Below are positions 1 through 8,040 of a stretch of DNA of 64,000 nucleotides, piece after piece; the first letter of the stretch is position 1, and each line of letters starts with the position of its first letter. The notes beneath the pieces were generated by a model. That model had not been told where the DNA came from and did no database searches. It worked only from the letters and a program-made list of their open reading frames with translations. Both the position numbers and the translations under genes were made by a program. This DNA comes from Sphingopyxis chilensis (lineage in GTDB: Bacteria > Pseudomonadota > Alphaproteobacteria > Sphingomonadales > Sphingomonadaceae): the NCBI RefSeq assembly GCF_035930445.1, contig NZ_CP142394.1, forward strand, positions 963,501 through 1,027,500, read 5' to 3'.

Positions 1-1608
1 GGCAAGCTCGAATTCGACAAGGGTGGGCCGTTTGCGGCCGAACTCAAGCTCGAATATGCCGACTTTGAAATGAAGGGACAGCCACGCGACGTGTTCGGCG
101 CCGTCGGCAACTACAACGCTGTCTTTCAGGGCCCCTTCTTCGTCAGCACCGATCCCGATTATGTCCGCGAGGACAATGGCTATGAAAGCCGCAACAAGGT
201 GTTCGGCGCGACGCTCAATGCCGACCTCGAACTCGGCGAGCATACGCTGACCTCGGTCTCGTCGCTGCTCGATTACAAGACGCGCGAGATCGTCGACGTC
301 GATTTTTCGGGCATCAGTTTCCTCGACGGCACCAATTTGCGCGAGGATTATCGCCAGTTCAGCCAGGAACTCCGCCTGACCTCACCGGGCGGCGAGGTGT
401 TCAACTATATCGGCGGCGTCTATTATCAGCACGCGAAGCTCGATGTGCAGGACTTCACCCTCTTCAACCCGACTTTCCTCGCCTTGGGCGCCCCGTTCAG
501 CGCGCTTGGCGACACCAGCAACGACCGCGATTATGCGCAGAAATCCGATTTGATCTCGGCCTTCGCGCAGGGCGAATTGTCGGTGACCGACCAGCTTCGC
601 ATCACTGCCGGCGCGCGGTTCAATCACGAGAAAAAAAGCGGCAGCCGCAGCCTCGCTATCGTGCAGGGGCCGCTCAGCACCGCGCCCGCGCCGGTCGTCG
701 CGGCGGTGTTCCGCGCGCTCAATATCGAAGCGCACAGCATCGCGGGCAAGATCAGCGAGGACAGCTTCAACCCGATGGTCAACGTCCAGTATGACGCGAC
801 CGACGACCTGATGCTCTACGCCTCCTACGCCAAGGGCACAAAGGCGGGCGGCTTCGACATCCGGTCGAACTCGCTGCCGACCTCGACCACCGTCGCGAAG
901 CCGGGGGCGTTCGAGTTCGCGGACGAAAGCGCCGACAATTTCGAGGCGGGCCTCAAATACAAGGGCCGCAATGTCGCGTTCAACCTGTCGGTCTATCGCA
1001 CCGATTATAAGGATCTTCAGGTCAACATCTTCGACGGGACGCTGAACTTCAACGTTCGCAACGCCGCCGAAGCGCGAACCCAAGGCGTCGAGGCCGATTT
1101 CCGCGCGGCGCTGGCCCCCGGGCTGACCGTCAGCGGCGCGATCGCCTATCTCGACTTCAAATTCACCAACTTCACCGATGGCCAATGCTATTATCTGCAA
1201 GTGCCCGGCGCGAACGGTTTTTGCGATTATTCGGGCAAGCGCAACGCGCTCAGCCCCGAATGGTCGGGGAATTTGAACGTCGATTATACCACGCCCGTTA
1301 CCAGCGGCATGAAGGTCGCGTTCAACGTCAACGCTGACTTCTCCTCCTCCTATATCGCCGCGGCGAACCTCGACCCTCGCACGCATCAGGACGGCTATGT
1401 AAAGCTCGGCGCGCGCCTTGCGCTGGCTGAGATCGACGATCGCTGGGAGGTCGCGGTCATCGGTCGCAACCTCACCAACCAGCGTATCCTGCAGACCGCG
1501 AGTTCGATGCCGCTCGCGACCACGATCACGGGCAATGCCGGCAACGCGTACAATGGTATCGTCGACCGCCCGCGCACGATCGCGGTGCAATTGACCGGCC
1601 GCTTCTGA
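1..1608 (+). CDS. TonB-dependent receptor, C-terminal part (5' end outside window)
   Basis: This is the beta-barrel part of an outer-membrane TonB-dependent receptor, which imports a ligand using TonB/ExbBD energy. The frame is open from base 1, so the signal peptide, TonB box and plug lie upstream of the window; the first in-frame ATG at 70 is internal. Barrel features are visible: alternating aromatic strands, a segment LMLYASYAKGTKAGGFD typical of the late barrel, and a terminal strand ending in QLTGRF with a C-terminal Phe. The ligand cannot be told. The closest neighbour is a tandem HxlR regulator 100 bp downstream on the same strand; whether it controls this receptor is unknown. Confidence 0.93.
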   Translation, partial: GKLEFDKGGPFAAELKLEYADFEMKGQPRDVFGAVGNYNAVFQGPFFVSTDPDYVREDNGYESRNKVFGATLNADLELGEHTLTSVSSLLDYKTREIVDVDFSGISFLDGTNLREDYRQFSQELRLTSPGGEVFNYIGGVYYQHAKLDVQDFTLFNPTFLALGAPFSALGDTSNDRDYAQKSDLISAFAQGELSVTDQLRITAGARFNHEKKSGSRSLAIVQGPLSTAPAPVVAAVFRALNIEAHSIAGKISEDSFNPMVNVQYDATDDLMLYASYAKGTKAGGFDIRSNSLPTSTTVAKPGAFEFADESADNFEAGLKYKGRNVAFNLSVYRTDYKDLQVNIFDGTLNFNVRNAAEARTQGVEADFRAALAPGLTVSGAIAYLDFKFTNFTDGQCYYLQVPGANGFCDYSGKRNALSPEWSGNLNVDYTTPVTSGMKVAFNVNADFSSSYIAAANLDPRTHQDGYVKLGARLALAEIDDRWEVAVIGRNLTNQRILQTASSMPLATTITGNAGNAYNGIVDRPRTIAVQLTGRF

Positions 1609-1710
1609 GGGGGTGGGAGGGCGGCTCCGGCCGTCCTCGCTGTCGCGGGCGCCAGCCTTGTCGATGCATGTCCCTTGGTCTAGGGGCGGAGCGAGATAAG
1701 GACCGCTTAT

Positions 1711-2643
1711 TTGAAACACGACCGCACCATCAGGGCTTGCTCGATCTGGCGCGCGCTTGATGTCGTCGGCGACGTTCCCGTCCTCCTGATCATGGAACAG
1801 ACGTTCCTCGGCATTCACAGTTTCGACGAATTCGTCGCGCGCACCGGCCTCGCGCGCTCGGTCGTCAACGGGCGGCTCAAGAAGCTGGTCGAGGAGGATT
1901 GCCTCGCCAAGGTGCCCAAGAAGGGCGGGCGCGGATTTCACTATGTGCTGACGCAAAAGGGTCGCGACCAGTTTCCCAACGGCCTGATGATGCTGCGCTG
2001 GCAGCACAAGTGGGAAGCCGACAGCCGCGATTTCCAGGTCCGGCTCCACCACGCGACCTGCGGCCACGCCACCGAGCCGGTGCCCGCATGTGCCCATTGC
2101 CGGGTGGAGATCGACCCGCGCGACGTCGATTGGCGCGAAGGGCCCGGCCTTGCGCAAGTCGTCCCGCATTATGAACGTCGCCGTTTCAACGGCGAGGTCG
2201 GCGCGCGGCGGCCCGGCGGACGTCCGCTTGTCGATACGATGATCGAGCTGTTCGGCGATCGCTGGGCGACGCTCGTCGTCCGGGCGATGTTCACGCGCAT
2301 CAACCGCTTCGACGATATCCAGCGTGACACGCTGATGGCGACGAACATTCTGACCGGCCGCCTTGAACGGCTGGTGCGGCAGGAAATTTTAAAGACCGTG
2401 CCCTATTCGAGCCACGCCGACCGCGTCGAATATCGCCTGACCGCCAAGGGCCGCGACCTTTACCCGGTGCTGCTCGCGCTGCTGCAATGGGGCGACAAAT
2501 GGTTCTCCGACGAGCGCGGCCCCCCGGTGCTGCTGACGCATCGTCCGTGCGGGCATGACTTGCACATGGTCGCGGCGTGCAGCCATTGCGGCGACGAATT
2601 GCAACTGTCGAACAGCCGCTTCACGATCGAAGAGGCGTGCTGA
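1711..2643 (+). CDS. Tandem HxlR-type winged-helix transcriptional regulator
   Basis: A 310-residue protein made of two HxlR-like winged-helix halves, about residues 12-105 and 172-265. Each half ends in a short cysteine-rich tail of the form CGH, about 8-9 residues, then CxHC, which could bind a metal. Ordinary HxlR proteins have one domain and act as dimers, so this looks like a fused pseudo-dimer. The start is a TTG at 1711, chosen because AAGGA sits 8 bases upstream at 1698-1702 and no better start is near. It follows a TonB receptor and converges with an MFS gene (stop codons 3 bp apart). The ligand and targets are unknown. Confidence 0.85.
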   Translation: MKHDRTIRACSIWRALDVVGDVPVLLIMEQTFLGIHSFDEFVARTGLARSVVNGRLKKLVEEDCLAKVPKKGGRGFHYVLTQKGRDQFPNGLMMLRWQHKWEADSRDFQVRLHHATCGHATEPVPACAHCRVEIDPRDVDWREGPGLAQVVPHYERRRFNGEVGARRPGGRPLVDTMIELFGDRWATLVVRAMFTRINRFDDIQRDTLMATNILTGRLERLVRQEILKTVPYSSHADRVEYRLTAKGRDLYPVLLALLQWGDKWFSDERGPPVLLTHRPCGHDLHMVAACSHCGDELQLSNSRFTIEEAC

Positions 2644-2646
2644 GGT

Positions 2647-3876
2647 TCAGGGCAGGATACGGCCCTCGTCGCGGCGCGGCATCGGCGCCACGAAACGCAG
2701 CACGAGCGCGGATAGCAGAAGCCAGCCGGCCGAACCGAGGATCGCCGCGGGCAAGCTGCTGAGGTCGGCGACCAGTCCGAGCGTATAGGCACCGAGCGCC
2801 ATCGCGCCAAAGGTCACCGCCTGGTAGATCGACAGGCAGCGGCCGAGGATCTCCTCGGGCGATCGCAATTGCATCGCGACATTCAGCGTCGTCAGCGTCG
2901 ACACCCAGGCGCCGCCGGCGACGAAGGCGGCGATCATCAGGGCGGGAAGGCTGGCCGTCAGCGCGACCGGCAGCATCGCGGCGGCAAAGATCAGCGACGC
3001 GGCGGTCACGACGCGGTCGCTGCCCCAGCGGCGGCGCGCCCGCCCGATCCACAGCGCGGCAAAGATCGATCCGGCGCCGAAGGCGGCAAGGCACAGGCCA
3101 TAGACGATTTCGGTCCCGTGCAGCCGGTCGCGGACGAGCGAAGGGAGCAGCGCCTGAAACCCCGCCGCGCCGACGCCAAAGGCGAAACCACGAATAAGGA
3201 CGCGGCGTACCGGATCCGAATGGGTGCAGAAGCGGATGCCCGCGGCGATCGCGGTCAACATCGGCGTCCGGCGCGGCGGCACGGTTTCGGGATGCCAGCG
3301 CAGCAGCACGACAATCAGCGCGACATAGCTCATCGCATTGAGTCCGAACGCGGCGGCTGTGCCGACGATCGAGATCAATATCCCGCCGAGTGCCGGGCCG
3401 ACGCTGCGGGCCAGGTTGAAGGCGATGGTGTTGAGCGCGATCGCCTGCGGCAAATCCTTCGGCCCCACCTGGAGGCGCACCGACGCCTGCCACGCCGGCC
3501 CGTTGAGCGCAGTGCCGCACCCGACCGCGAGTGTGAAGAAAAGCAGCGTCAGCGGCGTGATGGCATCCATATAGGTCGTCAGCGTCAGCGCTGCCGAGAC
3601 GATCAGCATTCCGGTCTGCGCCGCCAGCATCACGCGCCGCCGGTCGAAATTGTCGGCGATCGCACCGGCAAAAATACCGAGCAGCATGATCGGAATCGTG
3701 GCACCCGCCTGCACCAGCGCGATGAGCAGATGCGATTCGGTGAGTTCGGTCATCAGCCACGCCGCCGCGACCGACTGGATCATCGACCCCATGTTCGACG
3801 CCAGGTTGGCGATCCAGATCGCGCGGAACGCCGGGTAGCGGAAGGGCGCGAACGCAGATGGCGGTTCAGGGCTCAC
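2647..3876 (-). CDS. MFS transporter (MFS_3 / EntS-like)
   Basis: An inner-membrane major facilitator of about 409 residues with around 12 hydrophobic segments. The loop after the second helix pair carries the MFS motif-A-like stretch GAIADNFDRRRVM. The overall pattern, with NLASNMGSMIQSVAAAW near the N-terminus, resembles the MFS_3 family that includes the enterobactin exporter EntS. The frame opens at a TTG (3912); I prefer the GTG at 3876 because it has a weak AGGCGG upstream and leaves a normal N-terminus. It is the last gene of the leftward run bglX-sulfatase-MFS, so it may export or import a product of glycan breakdown, but the substrate cannot be read from the sequence. Confidence 0.82.
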   Translation of the reverse strand: MSPEPPSAFAPFRYPAFRAIWIANLASNMGSMIQSVAAAWLMTELTESHLLIALVQAGATIPIMLLGIFAGAIADNFDRRRVMLAAQTGMLIVSAALTLTTYMDAITPLTLLFFTLAVGCGTALNGPAWQASVRLQVGPKDLPQAIALNTIAFNLARSVGPALGGILISIVGTAAAFGLNAMSYVALIVVLLRWHPETVPPRRTPMLTAIAAGIRFCTHSDPVRRVLIRGFAFGVGAAGFQALLPSLVRDRLHGTEIVYGLCLAAFGAGSIFAALWIGRARRRWGSDRVVTAASLIFAAAMLPVALTASLPALMIAAFVAGGAWVSTLTTLNVAMQLRSPEEILGRCLSIYQAVTFGAMALGAYTLGLVADLSSLPAAILGSAGWLLLSALVLRFVAPMPRRDEGRILP

Positions 3877-3917
3877 ACCAGTCCGCCTAACGCCGCCCGG
3901 CGATCGCCGCAACCCGG

Positions 3918-5477
3918 TCAGCGAATGGCGGGGCCGCTCGTATCTTCATATTCGCGGCGCAGCTCGACCAGCCGCCGCTTCATGCGCGCGATCGGCGCCT
4001 TCATCGCGGGGTCTGCGATCCGGTTATCCATCTCGCGCGGATCGGTCTTGAGGTCGTAAAACTCCCACGCGTCGAGTCCGTCGCCATAGAAGCGGACCAG
4101 CTTGTAGCGCTCGCCGCGCACACCATAATGCGCGCGAACCGAGTGAAATCCGGGGAACTCATAATAATGATAATAGAGGTCCTTGCGCCAGTCGCGCGGC
4201 GTCCGACCCGTGAGCAGCGGCGTCATCGAGCGGCCCTGGATCGTCGCCGGGCCCTTGACCCCGGCATAGTCGAGGAAGGTCGGCGCATAGTCGATATTCT
4301 GGATCGGTGCAGCGATGCGCGTGCCCGGGCGAATATGCCCCGGATACTGGATCAGGAAGGGTGTGCGCATCGATTCTTCATAGATGAATCGCTTGTCGAA
4401 CCAACCGTGCTCGCCGAGGTAAAAGCCCTGATCGGAGGTGTAGACGACGATCGTATTCCGATCGAGGCCGCTTTCCTCCAGATAGTCGAGCACCGCGCCG
4501 ACGCCTTCGTCGACTGCCGCGATCGTCCCCAGATACTGCTGCATGTAACGTTGGTATTTCCACAGCGCGAGGTCGCGGCCCGAGAGCGGCGTAGCGTTGA
4601 GCCGGTCGTTGTCGGCCTGCATAAGCGCGTCCCACTCGGCCTGCTGCGCGTGCGTCATGCGGTCGAATGCGCCCGGCCAGCGATTGTAGCGCAGCTGCGC
4701 GGACCCCTTCGCGACCGTCATCTTGAGGTCGTGGCCCTCATACATATCGCGATAGATGTTCATTTCCTGCGTGCCGGCAGCAATGCGGCCGCGATATTCG
4801 TCGAAATAATTGTCGGGCACGGGAAAGGTCACGCCCTGATATTTTTGCACATGGCGCAGCGCGGGCATGAAATTGCGATGCGGCGCCTTGTGGTGGATCA
4901 GGATCGCGAACGGCTTGGACTTGTCACGGCCGTTCTTCAGCCAGTCGAGGCTGTACCGGGTGATGAGGTCGGTCGCATAGCCCTCGACCACGCTGCGCCC
5001 CTTGGGCGTGATGATATCGGGATTATAATATTCGCCCTGATCGTCGAGCACTTTCCAGTCGTCGAAGCCGATGCCTTCGGGCGAATGGTTGATATGCCAT
5101 TTGCCGAACATCGCGGTCGCATAGCCCGCCTGGCTCAGCGCGCGGGGCCAGACCCAGACATTATTCTCGAAGCGCTGGCCGTTCTGGGTAAAGCCATGCG
5201 CGTGGCTCTGGCGCCCGGTAAGCAGCGTCGCGCGGCTGGGGCCGCAGAGCGAGTTGCCCACGAAGCTTTGCGTGAACATCGCACCATTCTTTGCAATGCG
5301 GTCGATGTTGGGCGTCGGCGCAAGCTTCGACAACGGCGATCCATAGGCCGAAATCGCCTGATAGGCGTGATCGTCCGACATGATGTAGACGATGTTCGGG
5401 CGCGCGGCCGGCTGCGCCCCCGCCGCGGCAGCGAAAGCGAGCGGCAGGGCGAGCGCGACCGGAAGGCGAGACCGCAT
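3918..5477 (-). CDS. Secreted sulfatase (type I, formylglycine-dependent)
   Basis: A 519-residue sulfatase of the alkaline phosphatase superfamily. It starts with a signal peptide (MRSRLPVALALPLAFAAAAG) and then RPNIVYIMSDDHAY, the metal-binding start of the fold. The active-site motif is CGPSRATLLTG, with Cys78 as the residue converted to formylglycine, so the cell must have a sulfatase-maturing enzyme. Later metal and substrate motifs include MFGKWH and YTSDQGFYLGEHGWFDKR. The longer frame would start at 5537 inside the GH3 gene; I chose the ATG at 5477 because it lies just after the GH3 stop (5480) and begins the signal peptide. Co-transcription with the GH3 gene suggests it removes sulfate from a glycan. 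Confidence 0.9.
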   Translation of the reverse strand: MRSRLPVALALPLAFAAAAGAQPAARPNIVYIMSDDHAYQAISAYGSPLSKLAPTPNIDRIAKNGAMFTQSFVGNSLCGPSRATLLTGRQSHAHGFTQNGQRFENNVWVWPRALSQAGYATAMFGKWHINHSPEGIGFDDWKVLDDQGEYYNPDIITPKGRSVVEGYATDLITRYSLDWLKNGRDKSKPFAILIHHKAPHRNFMPALRHVQKYQGVTFPVPDNYFDEYRGRIAAGTQEMNIYRDMYEGHDLKMTVAKGSAQLRYNRWPGAFDRMTHAQQAEWDALMQADNDRLNATPLSGRDLALWKYQRYMQQYLGTIAAVDEGVGAVLDYLEESGLDRNTIVVYTSDQGFYLGEHGWFDKRFIYEESMRTPFLIQYPGHIRPGTRIAAPIQNIDYAPTFLDYAGVKGPATIQGRSMTPLLTGRTPRDWRKDLYYHYYEFPGFHSVRAHYGVRGERYKLVRFYGDGLDAWEFYDLKTDPREMDNRIADPAMKAPIARMKRRLVELRREYEDTSGPAIR

Positions 5478-5479
5478 CG

Positions 5480-7792
5480 TCAATCGGTCAGCTCGAACAT
5501 GGCTTCGGCCCCCTCGGCGGACGACGGCCCGATCCACAGCTTGAATTGGCCGGGCTCGCTGCCCCAGCTCATGTCCGCCCTCGTAAAGGCGAGATCGGCG
5601 TCGGTCAGCGTGAAGCGGACCGTCCGCTTTTCACCCTTCTTGAGGCTGATCTTTTCGAAACCTTTGAGTTGCTTGACCGGCCGCGTCACCGACCCGACGA
5701 GGTCGCGGACATAAAGCTGCACCACTTCCTCGCCGTCGCGCGTGCCGCTGTTGGTGACGGTGACGCTCGCCGTCAACTTATCGCCGGGGCGGATATTCGC
5801 CCGGTCGAGCGTCACCGGCGAATAGGTGAAGCTGGTGTAACTCAGCCCATATCCGAACGGATAGAGCGGGGTGTTCGGCGTATCGAGGTAGCGGGAGACA
5901 TATTTGGCATTCGGGTCCGCCGGATTGATCGGCCGTCCGGTATTCTTCATGTCGTAATGGATCGGCACCTGACCGACGTTGCGCGGGAAGGTGACGGGCA
6001 ATTTGCCCGACGGGTTATAATCCCCGAACAGGACATCGGAGATTGCGTGGCCTCCCATCGTGCCCGGGTACCAGGCCTCGAGGATCGCGTCGACATTGGC
6101 GTCGGCCCATTCGATGCTGTTCGGGCGCCCGCTCATCAAAACGAGGATGATCGGCTTGCCGGTTTTCTTGAGTTCCTGAAGCAAGGCCTGCTGGTTGCCC
6201 GGCAGGCCGAGCGAGGTGCGGCTTGCCGCCTCGCCGGTCATGTTCCAATGCTCGCCCATCGCGGCGATGATCACGTCGGATTTCTGCGCCAGCGCGATCG
6301 CCTCGGCAAATCCATCGCTCTTGCCCGCATCGGCGAACTGGTAGCCCGCACCCTTGGCGTAGGCGACCGTCGTTCCCTTCGGCGCGCGCGCCTGCAGCCC
6401 TTCGAGCAGCGTAACCGGCCGCGTCTTGCGGTCGCCCGCGGCGGACCAGCTGCCGATCATATCCTCCTTGCTGTTGCCGAGCGGGCCGATCAGCGCAATC
6501 GACTTTGCCGAGACGGCGAGGGGCAGGGCATTGTCCTGGTTCTTGAGGAGGACGATCGACTTGCGCGCGACGTCGCGCGCGGCTTCGAGGAAGTCGGGGC
6601 GATAGACGGTCGCCTTTTCCCGCGCTTCGTCCGAATAGCGATACGGGTCCTCGAACAGGCCGAGCCGGTATTTCATCTCGAGGATCGCCTTCACCGCCGC
6701 GTCGACGCGGTTCACATCGACCTTGCCCTCGGCGACCGATTTCGCGAGATGGTCCATGAACACCGCGCCCTGCAGGTCCATATCGACCCCGGCGTTGATC
6801 GCCTGCTCTCCCGCCTGCTTGAGGTCTTTCGAATAGCCATGCGCGACCATTTCGTTGATCGACGTGTAATCGGTTACGACGAAGCCCTTGAAACCCCATT
6901 TATCGCGTAGCACGTCGGTCAGAAGATAATGGCTGCCCGATGCGGGCACGCCGTCATATTCGTTGAACGCCGTCATGAATGTCGCGGCGCCCGCGTCGGC
7001 GGCGGCCTTGAACGGCGGCAGATAGACGTCGCGCAGCGTACGCTCCGAAATATCGACCGTATGATAATCGCGGCCCGCCTGCGCGGCGCCATAGGCGGCA
7101 AAATGCTTCGCCGTCGCCAGCACGGTATCGACGCGCTTCAAATCGTCGCCCTGAAAGCCGCGCACCCGCGCCGCCGCGATCTTGCTACCCAGATAGACAT
7201 CTTCGCCCGCCCCTTCGGACATCCGGCCCCAGCGCGGGTCGCGCGCGACGTCGACCATCGGCGCGAAGGTCCAGTGAATCCCCTCGGCGGAGGCTTCGGT
7301 CGCGGAGATTCGCGCAGCTTTTTCAATGGCGTTCAAGTCCCAGCTCGCCGATTCGCCGAGCGAGATCGGAAAGATGGTGCGGTGGCCGTGGATCACGTCA
7401 TAGCCGAAGAGCAGCGGGATCTTGAGCCGCGTTTCCTCGACCGCCAGGCGTTGCAGGTCGCGCGTATATTTGGCGGTGAAGGCGTTGAAGATCGACCCGA
7501 TCCGCCCCTTTCGGATGTCGTCTTGATAGCCGTCCCGCATCGTCGGGCCGGTCGAATCCCAGTCGCTGGTCAGCAACGACAATTGCCCGATCTTCTCGTC
7601 GAGCGTCATTTTCGCGATCAGATCGGCGATGAACCGGTCCATTTTCGGATCGGCGCGCGTCCACGCTGCCGCATTCGCCGACGTCTCTGCGGCGGGCGCG
7701 AGCTGCGCGAACAGCGGAGCGGGGGCAAGCGGCGCGGTCACCAACAAAGTGGCCAGCGTCAGGCATGTGAGGTTGCGCGTTTTCGGCGGCAT
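5480..7792 (-). CDS. bglX: Periplasmic beta-glucosidase, glycoside hydrolase family 3 (BglX-like)
   Basis: A 770-residue GH3 enzyme that releases terminal beta-linked glucose from oligosaccharides. A signal peptide occupies about residues 1-30. The GH3 (alpha/beta)8 domain spans about 55-370, with KHFAAYG and the nucleophile motif VVTDY (Asp near 308). The alpha/beta sandwich domain follows at about 405-640, with GEHWNMTGEAASR, and a fibronectin-like domain (VTVTNSGTRDGEEVVQLYV) closes the protein. This is the full BglX layout. It is transcribed leftward, divergent from the TonB receptor at 8041, and shares an intergenic LacI-type operator with it. GH3 enzymes next to GH144 genes are known to act on beta-1,2-linked glucose; here that linkage is inferred from context. 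Confidence 0.94.
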   Translation of the reverse strand: MPPKTRNLTCLTLATLLVTAPLAPAPLFAQLAPAAETSANAAAWTRADPKMDRFIADLIAKMTLDEKIGQLSLLTSDWDSTGPTMRDGYQDDIRKGRIGSIFNAFTAKYTRDLQRLAVEETRLKIPLLFGYDVIHGHRTIFPISLGESASWDLNAIEKAARISATEASAEGIHWTFAPMVDVARDPRWGRMSEGAGEDVYLGSKIAAARVRGFQGDDLKRVDTVLATAKHFAAYGAAQAGRDYHTVDISERTLRDVYLPPFKAAADAGAATFMTAFNEYDGVPASGSHYLLTDVLRDKWGFKGFVVTDYTSINEMVAHGYSKDLKQAGEQAINAGVDMDLQGAVFMDHLAKSVAEGKVDVNRVDAAVKAILEMKYRLGLFEDPYRYSDEAREKATVYRPDFLEAARDVARKSIVLLKNQDNALPLAVSAKSIALIGPLGNSKEDMIGSWSAAGDRKTRPVTLLEGLQARAPKGTTVAYAKGAGYQFADAGKSDGFAEAIALAQKSDVIIAAMGEHWNMTGEAASRTSLGLPGNQQALLQELKKTGKPIILVLMSGRPNSIEWADANVDAILEAWYPGTMGGHAISDVLFGDYNPSGKLPVTFPRNVGQVPIHYDMKNTGRPINPADPNAKYVSRYLDTPNTPLYPFGYGLSYTSFTYSPVTLDRANIRPGDKLTASVTVTNSGTRDGEEVVQLYVRDLVGSVTRPVKQLKGFEKISLKKGEKRTVRFTLTDADLAFTRADMSWGSEPGQFKLWIGPSSAEGAEAMFELTD

Positions 7793-7913
7793 GATTCGTC
7801 CTTCCCAGTCGGGTCTGTTTATACATTGTCACGCGGATTGGCCGAATTTCGGCCGGAAACCGGCTGGCCCCCGATCGCATCCACCTGTGTCGCTTCCCCC
7901 TATACAGTGATCG

Positions 7914-7927
7914 TGAAACCGGTTACA
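7914..7927. promoter_or_regulatory. LacI-family operator in the divergent GH3 / TonB receptor promoter region
   Basis: The site matches 13 of 14 bases of the palindrome TGTAACCGGTTACA. It lies almost midway between the GH3 start (7792) and the receptor start (8041), about 115-120 bp from each, so it could control both. The same palindrome occurs upstream of lacI and upstream of the FHS transporter. Central CG palindromes with AACCGGTT are typical of LacI/GalR operators; that the local LacI protein binds it is inferred. Confidence 0.75.
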
Positions 7928-8040
7928 AATCAAAAAAACAACGACGTGGTTTCCCGCGACTCGTTGCTGCACCGGCGGCAAGGCCGGTCGGCAGGCAAGG
8001 CGGGTACGGGAAATGTCGGGGCACAAAAAGGGAGGATGCC

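Noticed and set aside
382..2169. 595-codon open frame on the minus strand across the TonB receptor and HxlR genes
   Set aside because: It is Arg/Asp/Ala-rich with no recognisable motif, runs opposite two well-supported genes, and is the usual GC-rich antisense shadow.
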